Part shown: piece after piece, positions 56,559 through 64,000 of the stretch
How the letters are laid out: every line of letters starts with the position of its first letter
Position numbering within the stretch: the stretch's first letter is position 1
Made by a program: the position numbers and the translations under genes
The notes under the pieces: generated by a model
The model's database searches: none
Told to the model about the DNA's origin: nothing
Seen by the model: only the letters and a program-made list of their open reading frames with translations
Source: Streptomyces sp. NBC_00306
GTDB lineage: Bacteria > Actinomycetota > Actinomycetes > Streptomycetales > Streptomycetaceae
DNA: 64,000 nt
Reading direction: 5' to 3'
Assembly: GCF_036169555.1 (NCBI RefSeq)
Contig: NZ_CP108032.1
Span: 248,001 to 312,000 of the forward strand

Positions 56559-58289
56559 GTGGCTATCACCGAAAAGCGCCTTGCGACCACGGTGTTGGTG
56601 ATCGGAACGGGCGGAGCGGGACTACGGGCGGCGATCGAGCTGGCCGAAGCGGGCATGGATGTCCTCGCCGTCGGAAAACGCCCCAAGGACGACGCGCACA
56701 CGGCCCTGGCCGCGGGCGGCATCAATGCGGCCCTCGCCACCATGGACCCCGGGGACAGCTGGCAACAGCATGCGGCCGACACTCTCAAGGAGAGTTATCT
56801 GCTCGCCGATCCCCACACCGTCGAGATCGTCACTCAGGGCGCCGCCCTGGGCATCGACGACCTGGAGCGCTACGGCATGGCCTTCGCCAGGGAGGACGAC
56901 GGCCGTATTTCCCAGCGCTTCTTCGGCGCGCACAAATTCCGGCGTACCGCCTTCGCCGGTGACTACACGGGCCTGGAAATCCAGCGCACGCTCGTCAGGC
57001 GCGCCGGCCAGTTGAACATACCCGTGCTCGACAGTGTCTACATCACCCGGATTCTGGTGCACGACGGTGCGGTGTTCGGGGCCTATGGCTTCGATCTCAA
57101 CGACGGGACGCGCTGTCTCATCCACGCCGACGCCGTCATTCTGGCGGCAGGCGGCCATACCCGTATCTGGCGGCGCACATCATCACGGCGCGACGAGAAC
57201 ACCGGAGACTCCTTCCGGCTGGCAGTGGAGGCCGGCGCCCGTCTGCGCGACCCGGAGCTGGTGCAGTTCCACCCCTCGGGAATCATCGAGCCCGAGAACG
57301 CGGCCGGCACCCTGGTCAGCGAGGCGGCCCGCGGCGAGGGCGGCATCCTGCGCAACGCCGTCGGTGAACGGTTCATGTCGCGCTACGACCCCGAACGCAT
57401 GGAGCTGTCCACGCGCGACCGCGTCGCCCTCGCCTCCTACACGGAGATCAAGGAAGGCCGCGGCACGCCCAAGGGCGGTGTGTGGCTCGATGTGTCCCAT
57501 CTGCCGCGACAGACGATCATGAACCGTCTGCCACGGGTCTACCAGACGCTGCTGGATCTCCAGATGCTCGACATCACCCGCGATCCGATCGAGATAGCGC
57601 CGACCGCGCACTACTCGATGGGCGGGGTGTGGGTCAGGTCCGAGGACCACAGCACCGACGTGCGCGGTCTCTACGCCATCGGCGAGGCCTCCAGCGGACT
57701 GCACGGCGCCAACCGCCTCGGTGGCAACAGCCTCATCGAGCTGCTCGTCTTCGGCCGCATCACGGGACAGGCCGCAGCCGCCTACTCCCAGGGCCTGACC
57801 TCACAGCCGCGCTCGGCGGCCGCCGTGGCCGAGGCCCGGCGCGAGATCGACGACCTGCTCGCCGCGGACGGCCCGGAGAACGTCCGTGCCCTGCAGCGCG
57901 CCATCCGCAACACCATGACCGAACACGCGGGCGTCGTCCGTGACGAGGAGGGACTGCGCGCCGGTCTGGCGGAGCTCGCCGGAATCGAGGAACGCATGAA
58001 GAACGTCGGGGTCCACCCCGACATCGCCGGCTTCCAGGACCTGGCACACGCCTTCGACCTCAAGTCCGCCGCCCTCGCCGCCCGGGCCACGCTCGAAGCG
58101 GCGATCGAACGCCGGGAGACCCGCGGCTGCCACAACCGCAGCGACTATCCGGAGATGGATCAGGCCTTGCAGGTCAATCTCGTCTGGTCGCCGACCACGG
58201 GAATCACCCACGAGAGCATCGCCCCTGTTCCGGAAGAGATCTCCGCCTACATGGAGGAGGTCTCCACCGAGGGAAAGCTCGTGGAGTAA
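56559..58289 (+). CDS. Solitary fumarate reductase/succinate dehydrogenase flavoprotein-like enzyme
   Basis: 576 residues from a GTG at 56559 with GGAG upstream. VLVIGTGGAGLRAAIELAEAG, AAGGINAALA, TAHYSMGGVWV and LYAIGEASSGLHGANRLGGNSLIELLVFGR are the FAD- and dicarboxylate-binding blocks of SdhA/FrdA/L-aspartate oxidase proteins. The C-terminal helical domain is complete. No iron-sulfur or membrane subunit is adjacent, so it must use a soluble acceptor, a distant partner, or reduce fumarate-like compounds alone. The promoter predicts SigJ control. Confidence 0.93.
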   Translation: MAITEKRLATTVLVIGTGGAGLRAAIELAEAGMDVLAVGKRPKDDAHTALAAGGINAALATMDPGDSWQQHAADTLKESYLLADPHTVEIVTQGAALGIDDLERYGMAFAREDDGRISQRFFGAHKFRRTAFAGDYTGLEIQRTLVRRAGQLNIPVLDSVYITRILVHDGAVFGAYGFDLNDGTRCLIHADAVILAAGGHTRIWRRTSSRRDENTGDSFRLAVEAGARLRDPELVQFHPSGIIEPENAAGTLVSEAARGEGGILRNAVGERFMSRYDPERMELSTRDRVALASYTEIKEGRGTPKGGVWLDVSHLPRQTIMNRLPRVYQTLLDLQMLDITRDPIEIAPTAHYSMGGVWVRSEDHSTDVRGLYAIGEASSGLHGANRLGGNSLIELLVFGRITGQAAAAYSQGLTSQPRSAAAVAEARREIDDLLAADGPENVRALQRAIRNTMTEHAGVVRDEEGLRAGLAELAGIEERMKNVGVHPDIAGFQDLAHAFDLKSAALAARATLEAAIERRETRGCHNRSDYPEMDQALQVNLVWSPTTGITHESIAPVPEEISAYMEEVSTEGKLVE

Positions 58290-58322
58290 CCCGCCGGCTG
58301 CCGCCCCGCACTCTCGGGCCGC

Positions 58323-58348
58323 CGACCGCGGGCCCGCGCCCGCGGTCG
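58323..58348 (+). terminator. Hairpin terminator after the flavoprotein gene
   Basis: CGACCGCGGGC at 58323-58333 pairs perfectly with 58338-58348 across a four-base loop, 34 bp after the stop codon. Confidence 0.75.
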
Positions 58349-58383
58349 TCAGCGGTGACTGCTGCGAAAGCGCCACTGCCCCG

Positions 58384-58410
58384 TGTCACAACAACTGCGT
58401 CTGTCCGGTC
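58384..58410 (+). promoter_or_regulatory. ECF41-type promoter for the sigma-like gene
   Basis: TGTCACA, 16 bp, GGTC, 76 bp before the ATG at 58486. Confidence 0.75.
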
Positions 58411-58485
58411 TTCATGAGCAAGGGCGCAGGACGATCGAGACGATCGTCCGTTCTGTGCGGTGCCGTAGAAGTGGGAGGTCGCCGT

Positions 58486-59238
58486 ATGGACAAGGCCAGT
58501 GATTCCGTCTCGATCGCGGAGCTGCTCGACGAGCGGCGGCATCTGCTGAATGTCGCCTGTTCGATTCTGGGGACCGGCTCCGAGGCGGAGAGTGCCATCG
58601 CCGAGACCTACCGGCAGTGGTACGAGCTGCCCGGTCCGGCGCGGGAACGGATCGCCGCCCCGCGGTCCTGGCTCGCGAAGCTCGTGGCTAGTATCTGCTC
58701 GGCCGATCCGTCGGCGGTCGTGCTCGATGACCCGTTCCGGACCGCTCCCGTCGCGGTCGCCGAGGGACAGGCGGATCCGGACCGCACCGAACTCGCCGAT
58801 CACGCACGCCGCAGTCTGCGAGCACGGCGGTCGCGTCCCGCCACACCGCGACAGCACGAGGCCGTGGTCCGTACCGTCCGACTGGCCTGTGCCATCGGAG
58901 ACGCACCTCTTCTGGCCTCCGTGCTGGCGGACGACGTCACAGCGGTCTTCGACGGCGGCGGCAAGGTCCGCGCTCTGACCGAGCCCGTCCACGGCAGCCC
59001 GGAGGTCGCCCACAGCCTGCTGACCCTGCTCACCCCACGCCCGGGCACCACGCTCCACACCCACTCCGTCAACGGCAGCACCGGGATCGTCGCGCGCTAC
59101 GACCACCGGGTCGCCGCCGTGATCAGTCTCGACATCGCAGGCCCGCACGTCGTGGAAGCATGGGTCACCCTCAACCCGGACAAGCTCCGCTCCTGGAACC
59201 CGCCCGCAGCGGAGCCGGGCTGCCCAGGGCGTTCGTGA
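58486..59238 (+). CDS. ECF41-like protein lacking sigma region 4
   Basis: 250 residues from the ATG at 58486 (GGAGG upstream). A sigma-2-like segment (ELLDERRHLLNVACSILGTGSEAESAIAETYRQWYE, then APRSWLAKLVASIC) is followed almost directly by the NTF2/SnoaL domain with intact DGGGK and NPDKL motifs. The roughly 60-residue sigma-4 helix-turn-helix and the WLPEP motif are missing, while the flanking LADHARRSLRARR remnant is kept, as after an in-frame deletion. The protein could bind core RNA polymerase but not a -35 element, so it may modulate SigJ. It is transcribed from a SigJ-type promoter. Confidence 0.85.
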   Translation: MDKASDSVSIAELLDERRHLLNVACSILGTGSEAESAIAETYRQWYELPGPARERIAAPRSWLAKLVASICSADPSAVVLDDPFRTAPVAVAEGQADPDRTELADHARRSLRARRSRPATPRQHEAVVRTVRLACAIGDAPLLASVLADDVTAVFDGGGKVRALTEPVHGSPEVAHSLLTLLTPRPGTTLHTHSVNGSTGIVARYDHRVAAVISLDIAGPHVVEAWVTLNPDKLRSWNPPAAEPGCPGRS

Positions 59239-59252
59239 CGCCGCGTCCCCGG

Positions 59253-59981
59253 TCAGGCCAGCCAGTCGGTGTAGTGGGTGGGCGCGAGGCGAGCGCTGCG
59301 ATCGGTGAGGACATCCCCCGGGATGGCGACGAACATGCCCGCACCGTCGTCGGTGACGACGGTGCGCGTGTCGCCCTTGGTGGTGAGGGTGAGCCGGCCC
59401 AGCTCGTCGAGCGCGTAGACGTCAGGTCCTGCGATCTTGAGGACGCCGTTCAGAGGGTCACCGACAGCGACCTCGGTGACGGCCGCGGCGACGTCCGCGG
59501 CCGCGATGGGCTGAATGGGCGTGCGGGAGAGGCGGACGGTGTCCCCCTCGGCCGAGGCGGAGATGACCGTGTCCATGAACTCCATGAACTGGGTGGCGCG
59601 CACGATGGAGTACGGAACGGGCCCTTCCATCAGCAGGTCTTCCTGAAGCACCTTCGCCCGGTAGTAGTCCATGTCCGGTACCTGGTCGACGCCGATGATG
59701 GAGAGGATGAGAAAGTGCCGGACGCGCGCCTTGTCGCTCGCCGCGAGGAGGTTGCCCATGGACGTACGGAAGAAGTCGAGCGAGGCGGCGTCGAAGGTGG
59801 GGGAGTTCGCCAGGTTCACGACCACATCGGTACCGGCGACGGCCTCGTCCAGGCCCTCGCCCGTGATGATGTCGACTCCCGTCGACGGGGAGCACGGTGT
59901 CGCCTCGTGGCCCTGGGCATTCAGGTTCTTCACGACCTGCGACCCGATCAGGCCGGTTCCTCCGATGACGGCGATCTTCAT
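59253..59981 (-). CDS. NAD(P)H-binding atypical SDR (epimerase-like), second copy
   Basis: 242 residues, about half identical by eye to the protein at 55629-56378: MKIAVIGGTGLIGSQVVKNLNAQGHEATPCSPSTGVDIITGEGLDEAVAGTDVVVNLANSPTF split over the Rossmann fold, then LSIIGVDQVPDMDYYRAKVLQEDLL. The ATG is at 59981. It is convergent with the sigma-like gene with only 14 bp between stops. No ECF41-type promoter was found upstream. Confidence 0.93.
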   Translation of the reverse strand: MKIAVIGGTGLIGSQVVKNLNAQGHEATPCSPSTGVDIITGEGLDEAVAGTDVVVNLANSPTFDAASLDFFRTSMGNLLAASDKARVRHFLILSIIGVDQVPDMDYYRAKVLQEDLLMEGPVPYSIVRATQFMEFMDTVISASAEGDTVRLSRTPIQPIAAADVAAAVTEVAVGDPLNGVLKIAGPDVYALDELGRLTLTTKGDTRTVVTDDGAGMFVAIPGDVLTDRSARLAPTHYTDWLA

Positions 59982-60055
59982 CTCTCCACCTCTCCGTCCA
60001 CCCCGTGTTCGGGCCCATTTCCAGGAAGCGCTCCCGTGGGCCGGCCTGCAACTCC

Positions 60056-61675
60056 TCAATGGCTGCGGGTGCTGTCCTCGAACTCCTCGACGGTCACCTT
60101 CGGAACCTGGTTGTTCTTGCCGAAATAGCTCTTTCTGAGCTTGGCGCGCAGTCTCTCGGCACGGGTGGGTTCGCGTCCCTCCCGGCCCGTTCCGACGGCC
60201 TGGGCGACCTCCCCGGGCTCGTACTGCTCATGCGCGGTGAGCATGTGCAGCTGGCTCTGGGACAGCGGCTCGTGGATCTCGACGAATTCACCGTGGGGCA
60301 GCCGGGTGATGACACCTGATTCCCGTCCGTGCAGCACCTTGGCCTTGTCACGCCGTTGCAGCCCCAGGCAGATGCGCTTGGTGACGATGAAGGCGACGAC
60401 GGGGCCGGCGAACAGCGCGAAGCGGACGAACCAGGTGACGTGGTTGATCGACAGATCGAAATGGGTCGCGACGATGTCGTTGCCCCCGCCGATGAGCATC
60501 ACGATGTAGCCGACGGACCAGGCGACCCCGAGGGCCGTGCGGGTCGGTACATTGCGCGGTCGGTCGAGGATGTGGTGCTCGCGATCGTCGCCGGTGATCC
60601 AGGATTCGATGAACGGATATACCGCGATCACGGCGAGGTACAGACCGAACACCACCAGCGGAATGAGGACCCCCAGCGCCAGGGTGTGACCCCAGAAGTC
60701 GATCTCCCAGCCGGGCATCGCCCGGACGAGACCCTCGGCGAAGCCCATGTACCAGTCGGGCTGAGCACCCGCCCCCGCCTGATCCGGCCGGTACGGACCG
60801 ATGGTCCAGATCGGGTTGATGGTCGCGATGGCGGCCAGAATCGCGATGACACCGAAGACCAGGAAGAAGAAGCCTCCCGCTTTGGCGAGGTAGATCGGGA
60901 AGAACGGCATGCCCACGATGTTCTGGTTCTTCCGGCCGGCGCCCGCGTACTGCGTGTGCTTGTGGAAGAAGAGCAGGATCAGGTGGCCCACCAGCAGGCC
61001 CACCATGATGCCGGGCAGCAGCAGGATGTGAATGGAGTAGAACCTCGACACGATGTCGGTCCCGGGGTACTCACCGCCGAACAGGAACATCGACAGGTAC
61101 GTGCCGACCAGCGGTACCGCCAGGATCAGACCCTGGGTGAGGCGCACGCCGGTGCCCGAGAGCAGGTCGTCCGGCAGCGAGTAGCCGGTGAAGCCGGTGA
61201 ACATCCCGAGGACGAGCAGCAGGAAACCGAGCAGCCAGTTGATCTCGCGGGGTTTGCGGAACGCGCCGTTGAAGAAGACGCGCATCATGTGCACGAACAT
61301 GCCGGCGATGAAGATGACCGCGGCCCAGTGGTGGATCTGACGGATGAGCAGACCGCCGCGTACGTCGAAACTGATGGCCAGCGTGGAGGCGTACGCCTCG
61401 CTCATCAGGATGCCCTGCATGGGGATGTAGCTGCCGTGGTACTCCACCTCGTTCATCGACGGATGGAAGAACATCGTCAGGTAGATCCCGGTCAGGATGA
61501 TGACGACGAAGCTGTAGAGGCAGATCTCCCCCAGCATGAAGGACCAGTGGTCGGGAAAGATCTTGCGCATGTTGGCCTTCGCCAGGCCGAAAACACCCAC
61601 GCGCCCGTCGGCCCAGTCGGCGAGCTTCTCTCCGCGATGTGCACGCCCCCGGCTCGATGGCGCCCCAGTGTCCAT
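60056..61675 (-). CDS. qcrB: Cytochrome bc1 complex cytochrome b subunit, solitary paralogue
   Basis: 539 residues. It has the actinobacterial QcrB layout: two heme-ligand helices (RQIHHWAAVIFIAGMFVHMMRVF and RFYSIHILLLPGIMVGLLVGHLILLFFH), GYSLPDDLLSGTG and a PDWY-containing quinol-oxidation loop (GAQPDWYMGFAEG), eight or more membrane spans, and a long hydrophilic C-terminus (about residues 440-539). The main operon (qcrCAB with ctaE) normally surrounds this gene in Streptomyces; here qcrC and qcrA are absent. It could form an alternative quinol oxidoreductase with the divergent NADH dehydrogenase. The ATG is at 61675. Confidence 0.92.
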   Translation of the reverse strand: MDTGAPSSRGRAHRGEKLADWADGRVGVFGLAKANMRKIFPDHWSFMLGEICLYSFVVIILTGIYLTMFFHPSMNEVEYHGSYIPMQGILMSEAYASTLAISFDVRGGLLIRQIHHWAAVIFIAGMFVHMMRVFFNGAFRKPREINWLLGFLLLVLGMFTGFTGYSLPDDLLSGTGVRLTQGLILAVPLVGTYLSMFLFGGEYPGTDIVSRFYSIHILLLPGIMVGLLVGHLILLFFHKHTQYAGAGRKNQNIVGMPFFPIYLAKAGGFFFLVFGVIAILAAIATINPIWTIGPYRPDQAGAGAQPDWYMGFAEGLVRAMPGWEIDFWGHTLALGVLIPLVVFGLYLAVIAVYPFIESWITGDDREHHILDRPRNVPTRTALGVAWSVGYIVMLIGGGNDIVATHFDLSINHVTWFVRFALFAGPVVAFIVTKRICLGLQRRDKAKVLHGRESGVITRLPHGEFVEIHEPLSQSQLHMLTAHEQYEPGEVAQAVGTGREGREPTRAERLRAKLRKSYFGKNNQVPKVTVEEFEDSTRSH

Positions 61676-61963
61676 ATTCCGTCTTCATCCATCCGGTAGG
61701 CGTCGCTGCACAAATGCGACATATGCGATCTTCTGGAAACGGAGTATGCCAATCACCGCGGGCGTCCGCCGGGTGACGCACAGGCATTCGCGCACCAATT
61801 TCCGCGGACGGCAGCGCCGAGGACGTGGGCGAAGGTGGTCCTGTACGGCCGGTGGGGCCCGCACGACCGCGGCGGCGCGGGCGCACTCCTCACATCGTGC
61901 GGGGACGTGCTCGCGGGGTGACCATGAAAGGGCGTCTCCTCATGTACGGACAGGAGGTCCGCC

Positions 61964-63295
61964 ATGCCCCTTCCGCGCGTCCTGGTGGTCGGAGGCGGGT
62001 TCGCGGGCGTGGAATGCCTGCACCGTCTGGAGAAGGCCCTGCGCCCCGGAGAAGCGGAACTGGTCCTGGTCTCACCGGATGACTACCAGCTCTATCTGCC
62101 GCTTCTGCCGCAGGTGGCCTCGGGGCTGCTGACGCCGCAGTCCGTCGCGGTGTCGCTGCGCCGGCGACTCCGTCGGAGCCGGTACGTCCCCGGTATCGCC
62201 GTCGGAGTGGACCCCGCGCAACGGCGCGTGAGCGTCCTGACCGCCGAGGGGCCGCAGCGCGATATGCGCTACGACATCCTGTTGCTCGCCGCAGGCAGCA
62301 CGACCCGGCTCCTCGGCATCCCCGGCGTGAGCGAGTACGCCCACGGGATGAAGACCCTGGCCCAGGCGGCCTACCTGCGCGACCACGTCATCGGGCAGCT
62401 GGACGCCGCGGCGATCGCCACCGACCCCGAGGAGCGGGCCGAACGACTGCGCTTCGTCGTCGTCGGGGGCGGCTATGCCGGCACCGAGACGGCCGCCGCC
62501 CTGCAATTGCTCACCCACGCGGCGGTGCAGAGGTTCCCGCGGCTCGATCCCTCGCAGCTCAGCTGGCACCTGGTGGACATCGCGCCGCGGCTCCTCCCGG
62601 AGATCGGCGAGCACCTCGGCGACAAGGCGATCCACGCGCTGCGCAAGCGTGGCATCGAGATCTCCCTGGAGACCAGTGTCACCCGGCTGACGCCGCGTTC
62701 CGTCGAACTCACGGACGGACGCACCCTGCCCACCAGGACCCTGGTGTGGACAGCGGGAGTCGCCGCGAGTCCGCTCGTGAAGACCGTCGACACGGAACTG
62801 ATCCGAGGCCGGCTCGCCACCACGCCGCAGATGGACGTACTCGGAGCACCGGGCATCTTCGCCGTCGGGGACGCCGCGGCGGTGCCGGACCTGGCCCGGG
62901 GTGAGGGTGCCATCGCGCCACCGACCGCCCAGCACTCGCAGCGCCAGGGCAAGGCTGTGGCCCGGAACATCGTGGCCACGTTGCGCGGTCGCCCCATGAA
63001 GCCGTACTACCACCGGGACTTGGGCCTGGTGGTCGACCTCGGTGACAACTACGCGGTCTCACGGCCGCTCGGCATCGAGCTGTCCGGACTGCCGGCACAG
63101 GCGGTCGCTCGCGGCTACCACCTGTTCGCGCTGCCCACCCTCACTGCCCGGACCCGCGTAGCGGCGAACTGGGCGCTGAACGCCACCACCGGAGACGATT
63201 TCGTCTGCACCGGCTTCCAGCGCGGCCGGCCCGCCACCCTCACCAACTTCGAGCACACCGAGCTGTATCAGGGCGAGAAGTCTGTGACCGCATAG
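61964..63295 (+). CDS. ndh: Type II NADH dehydrogenase
   Basis: 443 residues. RVLVVGGGFAGVECLHRLEKAL binds FAD, RFVVVGGGYAGTETAAAL binds NADH, and GIFAVGDAAAVPDLARGEGAIAPPTAQHSQRQGKAVARNI includes the quinone-side AQ..Q motif of NDH-2. The C-terminal region LFALPTLTARTRVAANWALNATTGDDF is the membrane-associating helix. It transfers electrons from NADH to menaquinone without pumping protons. AGGAGG precedes the ATG. It is divergent from the solitary cytochrome b gene. Confidence 0.95.
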   Translation: MPLPRVLVVGGGFAGVECLHRLEKALRPGEAELVLVSPDDYQLYLPLLPQVASGLLTPQSVAVSLRRRLRRSRYVPGIAVGVDPAQRRVSVLTAEGPQRDMRYDILLLAAGSTTRLLGIPGVSEYAHGMKTLAQAAYLRDHVIGQLDAAAIATDPEERAERLRFVVVGGGYAGTETAAALQLLTHAAVQRFPRLDPSQLSWHLVDIAPRLLPEIGEHLGDKAIHALRKRGIEISLETSVTRLTPRSVELTDGRTLPTRTLVWTAGVAASPLVKTVDTELIRGRLATTPQMDVLGAPGIFAVGDAAAVPDLARGEGAIAPPTAQHSQRQGKAVARNIVATLRGRPMKPYYHRDLGLVVDLGDNYAVSRPLGIELSGLPAQAVARGYHLFALPTLTARTRVAANWALNATTGDDFVCTGFQRGRPATLTNFEHTELYQGEKSVTA

Positions 63296-63394
63296 GTCCA
63301 CCGGCCCCGCACGGTTGCGTGCATCCCGGTGGCGGTAGGCGCCGGCGGGCGGGGCCGCCGGGTGCGGTCCCGCCCATGCGCGTGGTCGTGAGGG

Positions 63395-64000
63395 TCAGCG
63401 CAGGCCGAAGGCCCGGGTGATCGTCTGGGACACCGTGTTGTCGGCATTGTCCCGTCCGGAGACCCGCAGGCTCACGAAGCCGGCCTTCTTCGGGGCCTCG
63501 AGGCTCGTCCGCCAGCCGTCACCGTCACGGCGCAGTTCGGACCGGTGCCAGGTCGCCCCGTCGTTGTACGAGATCTCGACGACGGGCCTGCCGATGGCAG
63601 CCGTGGTGCCCGGCAGATGCGATGGGGTCACCGTCAGCCCGGCACGCCGGTCCGCTCGGCCCGTCGTGTCGGTGTCCACGCCGTAGTCGAGCTGGATCAG
63701 CGGCAGTGACAGGGTCGACTCGGCGCCGGTCGCCGCGGAGGTGAACGTCCACTCGGTCAGCGTGCGTGTCGAGTAGGGGTGTTCCCAGGCACCGCGACTG
63801 TTGTCGACCACCAGCCGGTAGGGCCGGCGTTCCGCGGCGAGTGGCGGAGATGTCAGCCGCTCGGCGTTGCCCGAGGCGAGTTCCCGGTCGCCTTGATGGA
63901 GCGACACCCGGTTGGCCACGCCGAAGTTCGCGTAGGCGTCTCCGACATGGCCGGCGCCGGAGTCACCCCAGCCCGGCGCGGGCACGTACATCGTGTCGAG
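63395..64000 (-). CDS. C-terminal part of a large secreted protein, probably an S8-type serine protease
   Basis: The frame is open from the stop at 63395 to the right edge, about 202 residues. The visible part lacks a catalytic domain. It is strand-rich (WTFTSAATGAESTLSLPLIQLDYGVDTD, VVEISYNDGATWHRSELRRDGDGWRTSLEAPKKAGFVSLRVSGRDNADNTVSQTITRAFGL), the type of C-terminal beta-sandwich found after subtilase domains in Streptomyces. The start and domain identity lie outside the window, so the protease call is an inference from this tail. Confidence 0.7.
   Translation of the reverse strand, partial: LDTMYVPAPGWGDSGAGHVGDAYANFGVANRVSLHQGDRELASGNAERLTSPPLAAERRPYRLVVDNSRGAWEHPYSTRTLTEWTFTSAATGAESTLSLPLIQLDYGVDTDTTGRADRRAGLTVTPSHLPGTTAAIGRPVVEISYNDGATWHRSELRRDGDGWRTSLEAPKKAGFVSLRVSGRDNADNTVSQTITRAFGLR

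Noticed and set aside
60329..61699. A 456-codon plus-strand frame opposite the cytochrome b gene
   Set aside because: Asp/Glu/Gln-rich antisense of membrane helices; the minus strand encodes a complete QcrB homologue.

Overview
The window is high-GC actinomycete chromosome, almost certainly Streptomyces. The evidence is strong third-position G/C bias, GTG/TTG starts with GGAGG-type ribosome binding sites, several SARP activators, butenolide-type receptor genes, an ECF41 sigma factor and an in-frame TTA codon in a regulator. It looks like the edge of a secondary-metabolite cluster (1 to about 24.6 kb) next to a hormone-signalling locus (24.6-33 kb) and then stress, redox and housekeeping-type genes (33-64 kb). 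I saw no rRNA, tRNA, CRISPR array, transposase or integrase.

1-24.6 kb, biosynthetic cluster. A large NRPS runs off the left edge (A-PCP-E-C-A, first A domain read as phenylalanine-specific, second A domain visibly degenerate). It is followed by a type II thioesterase, a DUF4097 protein, an ActIII-type polyketide ketoreductase, a SARP-like activator, a methyltransferase, a free-standing condensation-like protein with a damaged active site, a citramalate-synthase-type enzyme, an ActVII-type aromatase/cyclase, an NTF2-fold protein, a second type II thioesterase and three more SARPs. The ketoreductase and aromatase imply a type II polyketide arm whose ketosynthases must lie outside the window. 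Direct repeats with an 11-bp period and a (T/C)CGAG core, the kind of site SARPs bind, precede several of these genes.

24.6-33 kb, signalling locus. Three TetR proteins of the gamma-butyrolactone/avenolide receptor type surround a cytochrome P450 and an acyl-CoA oxidase. That enzyme pair is known from avenolide biosynthesis. ARE-like palindromes (AAACCG...CGGTTT) lie in the promoter regions. One unusually long spacer (28215-29446) has no convincing gene.

33-42 kb. A TetR regulator with matching operators at its own gene and at an SDR gene, small NTF2/YciI-type enzymes, an enoyl-CoA hydratase, a four-EF-hand calcium protein, a class I terpene synthase, glutaminase, and a MerR/HEAT-repeat operon with a perfect palindrome inside a 19-bp-spaced promoter.

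42-60 kb. An alpha/beta hydrolase diverges from a PAS-GAF-SpoIIE-kinase anti-sigma-type protein. Then come MarR, azoreductase and nitroreductase genes, a tight patatin/glycosyltransferase/membrane/hydrolase/TetR operon, and an ECF41 sigma factor with the classic carboxymuconolactone decarboxylase, oxidoreductase and epimerase partners. Six promoters here share exactly TGTCAC(A/G)-N16-(G/T)GTC, which ties scattered genes into one predicted ECF41 regulon. One of them drives an ECF41 relative that has lost its DNA-binding sigma-4 region.

60-64 kb. A solitary cytochrome bc1-type cytochrome b, a type II NADH dehydrogenase and the C-terminal part of a probable secreted protease that runs off the right edge.
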